From assembly GCA_028285465.1 (NCBI GenBank), contig JANQPD010000001.1, forward strand, positions 1 through 33,021: a stretch of DNA of 33,021 nucleotides, given 5' to 3'. The notes under the pieces are model-generated. The model searched no databases. It worked only from the letters and a program-made list of their open reading frames with translations, and was not told where the DNA came from. The number at the start of each line of letters is the position of its first letter. The first letter of the stretch is position 1. Source of the stretch: Owenweeksia sp. GTDB taxonomy: Bacteria > Bacteroidota > Bacteroidia > Flavobacteriales > Schleiferiaceae. Both the position numbers and the translations under genes were made by a program. Positions 16,262 through 24,388 of this stretch are shown here, one piece after another.

Positions 16262-17107
16262 TTAAGGGATCCACTTGATGTCTTTAAAATCAGGCTTGCG
16301 TTTTTCTAAAAAGGCATTGCGTCCTTCTTTGGCTTCTTCAGTCATATAAGCAAGTCGTGTAGCCTCTCCCGCAAATACCTGCTGGCCTACCATACCATCG
16401 TCTGTAAGGTTAAACGCAAACTTCAGCATTTTAATGGAAGTGGGTGACTTAGCCAGGATCTCCTGTGCCCACTGGTAAGCTGTAGCTTCTAATGCTTCAT
16501 GCGGAATGGCGGCATTTACCATACCCATATCAGCCGCTTCCTGAGCAGAATAATTTCTTCCGAGAAAGAATATTTCACGTGCTTTTTTCTGCCCTACCAT
16601 TTTGGCGAGGTAAGCGCTTCCGTAACCTCCGTCAAAGCTGGTGACGTCTGCATCGGTTTGTTTAAAGATGGCATGCTCTTTACTGGCCAGGGTAAGGTCG
16701 CAAACAGTGTGTAAGCTATGCCCGCCTCCAACGGCCCAGCCGGGTACCACGGCAATCACCACTTTGGGCATAAAACGAATGAGGCGCTGTACTTCGAGTA
16801 TATTGAGGCGCGGCATGCCGCTTTCATCTACGTAGCCCTGATGCCCGCGTGCATTTTGATCTCCTCCGCTGCAAAAGGAGTATACCCCGTCTTTTGGAGA
16901 AGGTCCCTCTGCGCTAAGCAAGACCACACCGATGGAGGTATCCTCTCGTGCATCTAAAAGAGCTTCATAAAGTTCGCCCACGGTTTTGGGCCGGAAGGCA
17001 TTGCGTACTTCGGGCCGGTTGAAGGCGATGCGTGCCACACCATTGCCGGATTTTTTATAGGTGATATCCGTATATTCTTTTACGGTTTGCCAATTGGGAC
17101 TATTCAT
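16262..17107 (-). CDS. menB: 1,4-Dihydroxy-2-naphthoyl-CoA synthase
   Basis: MenB closes the second ring in menaquinone synthesis by converting o-succinylbenzoyl-CoA to 1,4-dihydroxy-2-naphthoyl-CoA. It is a crotonase-fold cytoplasmic enzyme. The 281-residue protein contains FNRPEVRNAFRPKTV, the oxyanion-hole segment FCSGGDQNARG, AVVPGWAVGGGHSLH and the catalytic-region DADVTSFDGGYGS, all characteristic of MenB. The length is typical. No other men genes are in the window. Menaquinone would be the respiratory quinone of this organism. No convincing promoter is seen in the 117-bp gap upstream, which holds the aconitase terminator. Confidence 0.97.
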   Translation of the reverse strand: MNSPNWQTVKEYTDITYKKSGNGVARIAFNRPEVRNAFRPKTVGELYEALLDAREDTSIGVVLLSAEGPSPKDGVYSFCSGGDQNARGHQGYVDESGMPRLNILEVQRLIRFMPKVVIAVVPGWAVGGGHSLHTVCDLTLASKEHAIFKQTDADVTSFDGGYGSAYLAKMVGQKKAREIFFLGRNYSAQEAADMGMVNAAIPHEALEATAYQWAQEILAKSPTSIKMLKFAFNLTDDGMVGQQVFAGEATRLAYMTEEAKEGRNAFLEKRKPDFKDIKWIP

Positions 17108-17157
17108 GCTAAAGTGTTTTAATCATTGTAGTGGTTGTACGTGCCCGTTCTCCTGTA

Positions 17158-17193
17158 AAACAAAAACTCCCGCCAAAAATAGTTCAGCGGGAG
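17158..17193 (-). terminator. Rho-independent terminator of aconitase
   Basis: On the minus strand, CTCCCGC (17187-17193) and GCGGGAG (17167-17173) form a 7-bp stem around a 13-nt loop. A T-rich tail follows (complement of 17158-17166, TAAAACAAAAA region). It lies ~30 bp after the stop at 17225. Confidence 0.85.
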
Positions 17194-17224
17194 CCTTTGT
17201 TTTCATGCACTTCAAAAATGAGGC

Positions 17225-19495
17225 CTAACGCTTTTTGTTTTCTTCTTTTATCTTGTTTAAAGCACTCCCGGCCCTAAACCAATCGATCTGGTTTTCATTG
17301 TAGGTATGGTTGCACTTTATGGTGTCGCTGCTGCCATCCGCATGGGTAAACTCCAGGTGAATAGGCGTATCCGGTGCAAACGCATCCAAATCAAGGGTTT
17401 CGATGGTATCGTCTTCCTGCACCAGGTTATAGTCGTTCTCATTGGCAAAGGTTAAACCTAACATACCCTGTTTTTTGAGGTTGGTCTCGTGGATACGTGC
17501 AAAGGATTTAACCAGTACGATGCGCATGCCCAGGTGGCGAGGCTGCATAGCGGCATGCTCCCGGGAAGAGCCTTCTCCATAATTGTGATCGCCCACGACT
17601 ACCGTTTGGATACCTTCTTTCTTATATGCACGCTGCACATCCGGTACGGCGCCATATGTGCCTGTCAGTTGATTTTTTACAGAGTCCGTTTTGTCATTGA
17701 ATGCATTTACGGCACCGGTTAACGTATTGTTGCTGATGTTGTCCAGATGCCCCCTGTAGCGCAACCATGGTCCGGCCATAGAGATGTGATCGGTTGTACA
17801 TTTTCCCTTGGCTTTTATGATCAGCTTCATGTCTTTGAAATTGTTGCCGTCCCACCCACTAAAGGGTTCCAGCAACTGTAATCGCTCACTGTCTTTGGCC
17901 ACCTTCACTTCTACCTGGCTGCCGTCTTTTGCGGGGGCATGAAAACCGTTGTCTTCAACGGCAAAACCTGCCGGAGGCATTTCAATGCCCATAGGTTCAG
18001 CTAGTTTCACTTGCTCTCCGTATTCGTTAACCAGGGTATCTGTAAGGGGGTTAAAGCTAAGGTCACCGGCAATAGCCATAGCGGTAACCAACTCTGGGCT
18101 GGCTACGAAACTGTGGGTATTCGGGTTGCCATCGTTGCGCTTGGCAAAATTCCTGTTAAAGGAGGTGATGATGGAGTTTTTCTTATCCGGGTCATTTGTA
18201 TGCCTTGCCCACTGGCCGATACAGGGACCGCAGGCATTGGCCAGTACAACCCCGCCCATGGCGGTGAATTTGTCTAGCAGCCCATCGCGTTCAGCGGTAT
18301 AGCGTACTTGTTCAGACCCCGGTGTTACGGTAAACTCAGATTTTGCTTTCAGATTTTTATCTATAGCCTGCTGGGCTATGGAACCGGCTCGCGTAAGGTC
18401 CTCATAAGAAGAGTTGGTGCAACTTCCTATAAGGCCTACTTCCAATTCTACGGGCCAGCCATTTTCTTTTACTGCCTTGGCGAACTCGGAAATAGGGGTA
18501 GCCCTGTCCGGGGTGTATGGCCCGTTTATATGAGGCTCTAATGTGCTCAGGTCAATTTCAATAACCTGGTCAAAGTATTTTTCCGGGTGCTCGTATACTT
18601 CAGCGTCTCCGGTGAGGTGTTCAGCAATTTCATCGGCGAGGTCGGCCACTTCAGCGCGATCCGTGCCCCGAAGGTATTCCGCCATTTTCTGGTCGTAACC
18701 AAAAGTAGAGGTAGTGGCTCCGATCTCAGCGCCCATGTTGCAAATAGTTCCTTTACCGGTACAGCTCAACGACTCAGCTCCGGGCCCGAAATATTCAACA
18801 ATGGCCCCGGTGCCTCCTTTTACTGTAAGGATACCCGCCACTTTGAGGATAATGTCTTTAGAAGCAGTCCAACCGCTTAATTTCCCGGTCAGTTTTACCC
18901 CGATCAATTTGGGGAACTTCAGTTCCCAGGGCATGCCGGCCATTACATCCACGGCATCGGCACCCCCTACACCTATGGCTACCATGCCCAGGCCCCCGGC
19001 ATTAACCGTATGAGAGTCCGTACCGATCATCATACCCCCCGGGAAGGCATAGTTTTCAAGCACTACCTGGTGGATGATCCCTGCACCTGGCTCCCAAAAA
19101 CCAATGCCGTATTTGTTTGAAACGGATTGAAGAAAGTCAAACACTTCCGAGCTTTTTTTCTTGGCTGTTTCAAGGTCTTTTTTAGCGCCTACTTCTGCCT
19201 GGATCAGGTGATCACAGTGCACGGTAGAAGGTACAGCAGCCTCTTTACGCCCGCTCTGCATAAATTGAAGCAAGGCCATTTGAGCGGTAGCATCCTGCAT
19301 GGCTACCCGGTCCGGGGCAAAGTCTACGTAGCTCTTACCCCGAGTGTATTCTTTTTTCGGTATCCCTTCCCAAAGGTGCGCGTATAAAATCTTTTCAGCA
19401 AGGGTCAGCGACTTCCCTGTAAGCTTACGGGCCGCGGCCACCCGTTCGGGGAATTTAGCGTATACCTGCTTGATCATGTCTATATCAAAAATCAT
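17225..19495 (-). CDS. acn: Aconitate hydratase, mitochondrial-type
   Basis: This TCA-cycle enzyme interconverts citrate and isocitrate through a [4Fe-4S] cluster. It is 756 residues long, the size of mitochondrial-type aconitase and shorter than AcnA/AcnB. Cluster ligands are C359 (GSCTNS), C422 and C425 (ACGPC). [15 protein letters not shown] (156-170) is the conserved substrate-site segment, and the swivel domain begins after ~560 with [17 protein letters not shown] carries the catalytic-serine region. The gene is monocistronic: a terminator lies downstream, and 276 bp upstream contains inverted repeats but no perfect promoter. Gene name used generically, because the family has several symbols. 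Confidence 0.97.
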   Translation of the reverse strand: MIFDIDMIKQVYAKFPERVAAARKLTGKSLTLAEKILYAHLWEGIPKKEYTRGKSYVDFAPDRVAMQDATAQMALLQFMQSGRKEAAVPSTVHCDHLIQAEVGAKKDLETAKKKSSEVFDFLQSVSNKYGIGFWEPGAGIIHQVVLENYAFPGGMMIGTDSHTVNAGGLGMVAIGVGGADAVDVMAGMPWELKFPKLIGVKLTGKLSGWTASKDIILKVAGILTVKGGTGAIVEYFGPGAESLSCTGKGTICNMGAEIGATTSTFGYDQKMAEYLRGTDRAEVADLADEIAEHLTGDAEVYEHPEKYFDQVIEIDLSTLEPHINGPYTPDRATPISEFAKAVKENGWPVELEVGLIGSCTNSSYEDLTRAGSIAQQAIDKNLKAKSEFTVTPGSEQVRYTAERDGLLDKFTAMGGVVLANACGPCIGQWARHTNDPDKKNSIITSFNRNFAKRNDGNPNTHSFVASPELVTAMAIAGDLSFNPLTDTLVNEYGEQVKLAEPMGIEMPPAGFAVEDNGFHAPAKDGSQVEVKVAKDSERLQLLEPFSGWDGNNFKDMKLIIKAKGKCTTDHISMAGPWLRYRGHLDNISNNTLTGAVNAFNDKTDSVKNQLTGTYGAVPDVQRAYKKEGIQTVVVGDHNYGEGSSREHAAMQPRHLGMRIVLVKSFARIHETNLKKQGMLGLTFANENDYNLVQEDDTIETLDLDAFAPDTPIHLEFTHADGSSDTIKCNHTYNENQIDWFRAGSALNKIKEENKKR

Positions 19496-19591
19496 AAATA
19501 TTTGGTTTTAAGGATGTTATTAAATAAGAGCAATGCGAAAATACTAAAAGCAATGTCTACTGAAAAGCATAATATACTTTGCATTATAATC

Positions 19592-19675
19592 GATAGGTTT
19601 TCTAAATAGGTAGAGATTCGCTAAAAAATACGGTATTTTTTAGTAAGGTGATCAATAAAATGATAAAAACCTATC
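19592..19675. repeat. Nested inverted repeats upstream of aconitase
   Basis: The inner repeat is a perfect 11-bp pair, CTAAAAAATAC (19621-19631) and GTATTTTTTAG (19633-19643), with a single base between. The outer repeat is a 10-bp pair, GATAGGTTTT (19592-19601) and AAAACCTATC (19666-19675), centred within 1.5 bp of the inner one. The rest of the 276-bp gap (19496-19771) is AT-rich and has no credible gene. A weak 6-bp pair CAACTT/AAGTTG is at 19706-19726. It may be a terminator-like element after the aspartoacylase gene or a regulator target for acn. Confidence 0.6.
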
Positions 19676-19771
19676 AAAGTGATAATTTTACACCTTTAAT
19701 ATTCTCAACTTGGCTTTCTGAAGTTGTAACCGTCAACCGCAGGCCAGGTTCACTAATCCATAGAACACATC

Positions 19772-20710
19772 TTATTTATTCTGGGTACCTATGTGGAAGA
19801 GGGCATCTCCTTTGTGTATTAAAGGAAAATTATTATGCCCGATGATATAGCCGTCATAAGGGCTCTTTACTTTTACGGAATAGTCATTGGTGGGGCTGGA
19901 GATGTATCCAATGGTTTGGCCTGTCTTTACCTTTTTGCCGCTTTCTTTTTTGTGCCGGAATAAACCGGATACTTCAGCCCGTACCCAGTGTGAATCCTGG
20001 AAAAATTTAGAAGGCTGCGGTTTGGGAGCACGGGCAAGCATACCGTAATGATGCAGTACCCTCTTAATGCCATCCAGGCCTTCATCTACTGTTTTAGGGT
20101 CAATACGCAAAGTTTCTCCTCCTTCAAAAACAACCACACTTTTCCCAAGTTTATTGGCCGTTTCTCTGAAAGAGCCTTCTATAACCCTGCTGTTTAAGGC
20201 GAAGGGTGCACAAAAAGCGCTGGAAACTTCCCGCGCTACTCCATCGGCTGTTTCGTAACGCAATTGAGGAAAGTTAGTGCGGCTTGCCCCACCCGTATGA
20301 AAATCAATACCAAAGTCTATGTGGGGGAGGATCTTGGTGGTAAGTACGTGTGCAACCATACTGGCCAGGGAACCGTCTTCTTTACCGGGAAAACTACGGT
20401 TTACGTCTTTGCCATCAGGTACATAGCGGGCAAAGTTTATAAATCCATATACGTTTATGATAGGCATGGCGATAATGCTTCCTTTCAGCAGCTTGTTTTC
20501 CGGGTTACTGCTAAGGAAACGCCTTATTATCTCAATGCCGTTCACTTCGTCACCGTGCATGCCCCCACTAAGTAATACTACCGGACCTTCTTGCTTACTC
20601 CGGATTACGTGAACAGGAAGGTCTATAGGCGTGCCGGAAGGCAAACGCGCTACGTTGATCTCCAGCAAAGCTTTCTGGCCCGCGGCTATATCAGTGCCGT
20701 CAATATGCAT
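19772..20710 (-). CDS. Succinylglutamate desuccinylase/aspartoacylase-family zinc hydrolase
   Basis: This M14-like metal-dependent amidohydrolase has 312 residues. Predicted zinc ligands are H52 and E55 (MHGDE) and H138 (DFHTGG). Substrate-side residues lie in PDGKDVNRSFPG (~98-109). Residues ~225-312 form a beta-rich, lipoyl-like C-terminal domain (GYISSPTNDYSVKVKSPYDG). The family removes acyl groups from amino acids. In many Flavobacteriia a relative sits beside rimK, but no rimK is here, so the substrate remains open. The ATG overlaps the purB stop codon by one base (TGATG), implying translational coupling. Confidence 0.9.
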   Translation of the reverse strand: MHIDGTDIAAGQKALLEINVARLPSGTPIDLPVHVIRSKQEGPVVLLSGGMHGDEVNGIEIIRRFLSSNPENKLLKGSIIAMPIINVYGFINFARYVPDGKDVNRSFPGKEDGSLASMVAHVLTTKILPHIDFGIDFHTGGASRTNFPQLRYETADGVAREVSSAFCAPFALNSRVIEGSFRETANKLGKSVVVFEGGETLRIDPKTVDEGLDGIKRVLHHYGMLARAPKPQPSKFFQDSHWVRAEVSGLFRHKKESGKKVKTGQTIGYISSPTNDYSVKVKSPYDGYIIGHNNFPLIHKGDALFHIGTQNK

Positions 20711-22050
20711 CAGAGCCCAGTGTAGGTTTGGGGGGTAATTTTCTTTAATTCATCTTTAACGGCATCACTTACTTCCAGTGTGTCAATGAAAGCGTGGATG
20801 CTTTCCCGGGTAACCTGTTGGTTTGTGCGGGTAAGTTGCTTTAAAGTTTCGTAAGGGTCAGGATAATGCTCCCTGCGCAAAATATTTTGAATGCCTTCAG
20901 CCACTACGGCCCAGTTGGCCTCCAGGTCTTCCTCAATTTTATCGGGATTGAGCAGTAGCTTATCCAAACCTTTTATAGTGGAATTTAGGGCAATAAGGGT
21001 ATGTCCCAGCGGTACCCCGATGTTGCGTAAAACGGTGCTGTCTGTGAGGTCGCGTTGTAAACGCGATATAGGCAATTTAGCGGCCAGGTGCTCAAACAGG
21101 GCATTGGCAATACCCAGGTTGCCTTCGCTGTTTTCAAAGTCAATAGGGTTGACTTTATGTGGCATGGCAGAGGAACCGATCTCTCCGGCTTTTATCTTTT
21201 GCTTAAAGTAGTCCATGGAAATGTAGGTCCACAAATCGCGATCCAGGTCCAGCACTATATTATTGATGCGTTTAAAACAATCAAATAAGGCGGCCATATT
21301 GTCGTAATGCTCAATTTGCGTTGTGGGCCAGGATTGATGCAAACCCAAAGTACCATTCACAAAATCCTCGGAGAAGGCCCGCCAGTCTATACCGGGGTAA
21401 GTTAGCTTATGGGCATTAAAATTGCCGGTTGCTCCTCCGAACTTAGCTGAAAAGGGGATATGGCGCATCTGCCTTAACTGTTGGTCCAGGCGTTCGGCAT
21501 ACACCATAATTTCCTTGCCCAGCCGGGTAGGGGAGGCAGGCTGGCCATGTGTGCGCGCCAACATAGGAATGTCTTCCCATTGTTCTGCAAGGTTGTTGAG
21601 CGTAATAACCAGCTCTCCCAATTCAGGCACATATTCATTTTCCACGTACTCTTTCAGGGAGAGAGGTATGGCCGTATTGTTAATATCCTGGGAGGTAAGT
21701 CCAAAATGTACAAACTCCCGAAATTTTCCGAGGCCCAGTTCATCCAGATGCTCCTTGATAAAGTATTCCACGGCCTTTACATCGTGATTGGTAGTGCGCT
21801 CAATTTCCTTGATGCGCTGGGCGTCTTTCATCGAAAAGTCGAGGTATACGTCACGCAATTCAATGTACTTCGAGCGGTCAAAACCCTTAAGTTGAGGTAG
21901 AGGGAGTTCACAAAGTGCGATGTAGTATTCAATTTCTACCCGCACGCGGTATTGTATTAAGGCAAATTCGGAAAAATAATTCCCCAGGGCCTCAGTTTGT
22001 TTGCGGTAACGGCCATCTACTGGCGAGATGGCTAAAAGCTGGTTTTCCAT
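20710..22050 (-). CDS. purB: Adenylosuccinate lyase
   Basis: PurB acts twice in purine synthesis, splitting fumarate from SAICAR and from adenylosuccinate. The 446-residue protein opens with LLAISPVDGRYRKQTEALGNY-type sequence and carries the fumarase/aspartase-superfamily signature GSSAMPHKVNPIDFENSEGN. The catalytic histidine lies in ARTHGQPASPT. The length is typical of the E. coli-like subgroup. A -7 box lies just upstream (22070-22077). It is followed by the coupled aspartoacylase gene, so the two are one operon. Confidence 0.97.
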   Translation of the reverse strand: MENQLLAISPVDGRYRKQTEALGNYFSEFALIQYRVRVEIEYYIALCELPLPQLKGFDRSKYIELRDVYLDFSMKDAQRIKEIERTTNHDVKAVEYFIKEHLDELGLGKFREFVHFGLTSQDINNTAIPLSLKEYVENEYVPELGELVITLNNLAEQWEDIPMLARTHGQPASPTRLGKEIMVYAERLDQQLRQMRHIPFSAKFGGATGNFNAHKLTYPGIDWRAFSEDFVNGTLGLHQSWPTTQIEHYDNMAALFDCFKRINNIVLDLDRDLWTYISMDYFKQKIKAGEIGSSAMPHKVNPIDFENSEGNLGIANALFEHLAAKLPISRLQRDLTDSTVLRNIGVPLGHTLIALNSTIKGLDKLLLNPDKIEEDLEANWAVVAEGIQNILRREHYPDPYETLKQLTRTNQQVTRESIHAFIDTLEVSDAVKDELKKITPQTYTGL

Positions 22051-22069
22051 GCGGTGTTTTGCTAAGGCG

Positions 22070-22077
22070 CAAAAGTA
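22070..22077 (-). promoter_or_regulatory. Candidate -7 box of purB
   Basis: TACTTTTG on the minus strand matches TAnnTTTG and would start transcription ~13 nt before the purB ATG. No TTG lies 18-20 bp upstream, so only half of the promoter is seen. Confidence 0.4.
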
Positions 22078-22156
22078 GGCATTGTTTCAAGATTGAGTGT
22101 AGGGCAGATAGGATTTGGTGAAGTTTCAGTGCCGCTAAGGATGGTACCTCGTTTTG

Positions 22157-22648
22157 TTACTTCATCTTTTCAAAGCTTCGCTTAATTCCGGGGCTAAGGC
22201 TTTCGGTATACTGGTCCTGTGTCAGGAACTTGAGTTCATTCTGTAATTCAGGATATTTCTTGGCGATCTGTGCCATCATTTTGAAAGCGGTAACCCGCAC
22301 GGAGGAACTTTTGCTTATGGTTTCCCAAAGGCCTAAACAAAAGTCAAAGAGCTTGCTTTCCTGCTCCTCTGTGAAAGACATGCCTTCGATCAGTTTCAGT
22401 AACTCCCGCTGATGGCCCTCTTCCCGGTGAGGGAGCACGGAAAGGATAAGATCTGTTTTCTCCTGTATACGTGCATCCTGCCCACGCATGGCATGCCGGA
22501 GCAACCAGGTAGCCCGCCAGGCCTGGGGCTTCAGGTCCGTTGTGGCCAGCGCCAGGGCTTCCCCAAAAAGGGAGGCCTCTTTTTGAAAACGCTCAACGAG
22601 CTCTGTTTTGCTCAAGCGTTTTCCCAAGGTTTCTGTAAGTGAAGGCAT
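22157..22648 (-). CDS. Helical (HEAT-like) conserved protein beside purB
   Basis: The 163-residue protein is predicted to be all-helical, without signal peptide or membrane segments. Helix pairs such as QAWRATWLLRHAMRG (~42-56) and SSVRVTAFKMMAQIAKKYPEL (~114-134) resemble HEAT-type repeats. Flavobacterial purB genes, as I recall, often have a neighbour with this architecture (an AAWxL helix and an alpha-repeat tail), sometimes mislabelled adenylosuccinate lyase by association. It lies 106 bp upstream of purB. The gap contains the purB -7 box, so the two may be separately transcribed. Function unknown. Confidence 0.8.
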   Translation of the reverse strand: MPSLTETLGKRLSKTELVERFQKEASLFGEALALATTDLKPQAWRATWLLRHAMRGQDARIQEKTDLILSVLPHREEGHQRELLKLIEGMSFTEEQESKLFDFCLGLWETISKSSSVRVTAFKMMAQIAKKYPELQNELKFLTQDQYTESLSPGIKRSFEKMK

Positions 22649-22674
22649 AAAACAAATCTTTACTGAACCTGCAC

Positions 22675-22696
22675 GGGGTATGCAGAAACATACCCC
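22675..22696. other. Stem-loop between the rlmI-like gene and the HEAT-like gene
   Basis: GGGGTATG (22675-22682) and CATACCCC (22689-22696) form a perfect 8-bp stem with a 6-nt loop, 12 bp past the rlmI-like stop. No T run follows on the minus strand, so it is not a standard terminator. GTATG at 22702-22706 could pair alternatively with CATAC at 22689-22693. Confidence 0.55.
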
Positions 22697-22708
22697 TAAA
22701 AGTATGGG

Positions 22709-23875
22709 TTAATGATCGATCTTTAGAATGGCCCCTTTTAAATATTCTCCTTCAGGAAAATACATATCCACGGGGTGATCAGCCGGTTGCACGAGTTTTT
22801 CTACAAGGCGAACCGATCGCTTGCTCTCTATGGCGGCGGCCCGTAAAGTGTCGGTGAAGAGCTGCGGGGATATGTGTTGTGAACAGCTAAAGCTAAGGAT
22901 CAATCCACCGGGTTTTATCTTTTTCATAGCCAGTAGGTTAAGGCGTTTGTAGGCCTGCACTGCTTTATGCGCGGTACGTTTGCTCTTGCTAAAAGCCGGG
23001 GGGTCAAGCACGATGATGTCGTATGTCTCGCCTTTTTCTTTCAGGTATTCAAAAACATCGGCAGCAATGCCTATATGCCTTGCCGCAAACCCGTTAAGCG
23101 CTGCATTCCGGTTGGCCAGTTCAATGGCTGCTTCCGACAGGTCTACCGAAACAACCTTTTGCGCTCCAGCGGCCAGCGCATAAAGGGAAAAGCCCCCGGT
23201 GTAGGAAAAAGTATTGAGCACACTTTTACCTTGCGCCAGGGTGCCCAGGCGCTTCCGGTTTTCACGTTGATCGATGAAAAAACCGGTTTTTTGCCCCTTC
23301 TCCCAGTCGATCAAGAACCGCAGGCCGTTTTCTCTTACTTCTCCCTCGCGGTTTCCAGTGTCGACCAGGTAACGCGGTGCCAGGCCGGTTTTCTCAGCAG
23401 GCTTGCTGTATACCTGCTTTATCAGGCCGCTTGCTATAAGGGTTTCGGCTAACATATCCTGGAAGGGTAGCCAGGCACGTTGATGCATTTGCATTACGGC
23501 AGTGTCTGCATAACGGTCAACAATAAGGCCCGGCAGCCCGTCTCCTTCGCCAAAAATCAGCCTGCAGCAATTGCTTTCTCCATTTTTGAAAAAGCCGAGT
23601 TGATCCCTGTAGACCAAAGCATTTTCCACCTTTGTGCGTAAAAAAGAGCTTACTTCTTCAACTTCCCGGAAAGAAAAGAGCATTACGGCAATACTTCCGG
23701 TACGGTAAAAGCCCATGCCTCGGCAGTGCCCGGTAAAATCTTCCACGCGTACCACTTCTCCTTCCTCCAACGTTTCCGGGAGTGATGCAAAAGCACCGGA
23801 AAACACCCAAGGGTGTTTGCGTTCGAGGGCTTTTTCTTTTCCCTTTTTCAGCAGGAGCGTTTTATAGTTGGTCAT
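22709..23875 (-). CDS. Class I SAM-dependent rRNA methyltransferase, RlmI-like
   Basis: This enzyme probably methylates a cytosine of 23S rRNA at C5 (RlmI acts on C1962 in E. coli). The start MTNYKTLLLKKGKEK gives 388 residues. An N-terminal PUA domain (~1-75, with HPWVFSGA) binds RNA. SAM motifs are VLNTFSYTGGFSLYA (~219-235) and VSVD (~242-245). DPPAF (291-295) and the catalytic-type cysteine C331 in SFSCSQH match the family. The start overlaps the end of the upstream HsdR_N-like gene by 14 bp, so the two are coupled. An alternative ATG at 23890 adds five residues. It could also belong to the wider RlmI/YwbD group with another target. Confidence 0.92.
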   Translation of the reverse strand: MTNYKTLLLKKGKEKALERKHPWVFSGAFASLPETLEEGEVVRVEDFTGHCRGMGFYRTGSIAVMLFSFREVEEVSSFLRTKVENALVYRDQLGFFKNGESNCCRLIFGEGDGLPGLIVDRYADTAVMQMHQRAWLPFQDMLAETLIASGLIKQVYSKPAEKTGLAPRYLVDTGNREGEVRENGLRFLIDWEKGQKTGFFIDQRENRKRLGTLAQGKSVLNTFSYTGGFSLYALAAGAQKVVSVDLSEAAIELANRNAALNGFAARHIGIAADVFEYLKEKGETYDIIVLDPPAFSKSKRTAHKAVQAYKRLNLLAMKKIKPGGLILSFSCSQHISPQLFTDTLRAAAIESKRSVRLVEKLVQPADHPVDMYFPEGEYLKGAILKIDH

Positions 23876-24317
23876 AAGTCGGGATTTCATCGATGAAAGA
23901 ATAGGCGTTTTTGCCAGGGATGATGCGTGCGCAAATATGTGTCAGGCCGTTGCTCAATAAGATATAAGCAGCCTTATAGTGCAGGTTGTACCGCGAGGCC
24001 TGGTCCAGCGTAGCCTGTGAGACGGTTACCTGGGGCGCTTTACATTCTACCAATAGGGCCGGCCGGCTGTCTTTGTAAATGAGTACATCGGTGCGCTTTT
24101 GCAAGCGATTGTGTCGAAAACCTCCTTCCAGGGCAAAACTACCTTGAGGGTAGCCCAGGTTGATCAGGTAATGTACAATGTGCTGGCGCACCCATTCTTC
24201 AGGGGTAAGCAGGAGGTATTTTTTGCGCAAGGCATCCCATACATAAGGTTGGTTGTTCTTCTTAGCCAGCTTAAGAGGGGGCTCCGGTAATGTCAGTGGA
24301 ATTAAGTGCGACAACAT
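23862..24317 (-). CDS. Orphan type I restriction HsdR_N-like (PD-(D/E)xK) protein
   Basis: The 151-residue protein looks like the isolated N-terminal nuclease domain of HsdR. After a short lead, WVRQHIVHYLINLGYPQ (~42-58) is the helix found in this group. The nuclease core has E64, D77 (KRTDVLIY) and E91-x-K93 (LLVECKAP), a complete PD-(D/E)xK signature, followed by QASRYNLHYKAAYILLSNG. It lacks helicase, specificity or methylase partners, so it is not a classical restriction system. It overlaps the rlmI-like gene and is divergent from holA, an arrangement I recall being common in Bacteroidota. A DNA or RNA repair role is possible but unproven. Confidence 0.9.
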   Translation of the reverse strand: MLSHLIPLTLPEPPLKLAKKNNQPYVWDALRKKYLLLTPEEWVRQHIVHYLINLGYPQGSFALEGGFRHNRLQKRTDVLIYKDSRPALLVECKAPQVTVSQATLDQASRYNLHYKAAYILLSNGLTHICARIIPGKNAYSFIDEIPTYDQL

Positions 24318-24324
24318 GATGACG

Positions 24325-24354
24325 CAAATGTATTAAGGCTGCTTTTGGTTTCAT
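24325..24354 (-). promoter_or_regulatory. Candidate promoter of the HsdR_N-like gene
   Basis: On the minus strand, TACATTTG (24325-24332) is a perfect -7 box. At the exact 19-bp spacing the -33 triplet is ATG rather than TTG (24352-24354). The predicted start is only a few bases before the ATG at 24317, so the mRNA may be nearly leaderless. Confidence 0.5.
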
Positions 24355-24388
24355 CAGCTTTTTGTTGTTTTGCAGTGCTTATACTTTT

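Noticed and set aside
19648-19845. 65-residue plus-strand frame in the acn upstream gap
   Set aside because: It runs into the antisense of the aspartoacylase gene and has no protein-like features.
23862-24317. Type I restriction-modification system
   Set aside because: Only the HsdR N-terminal-like domain is present; there is no helicase, HsdM or HsdS, so a defence system is not supported.
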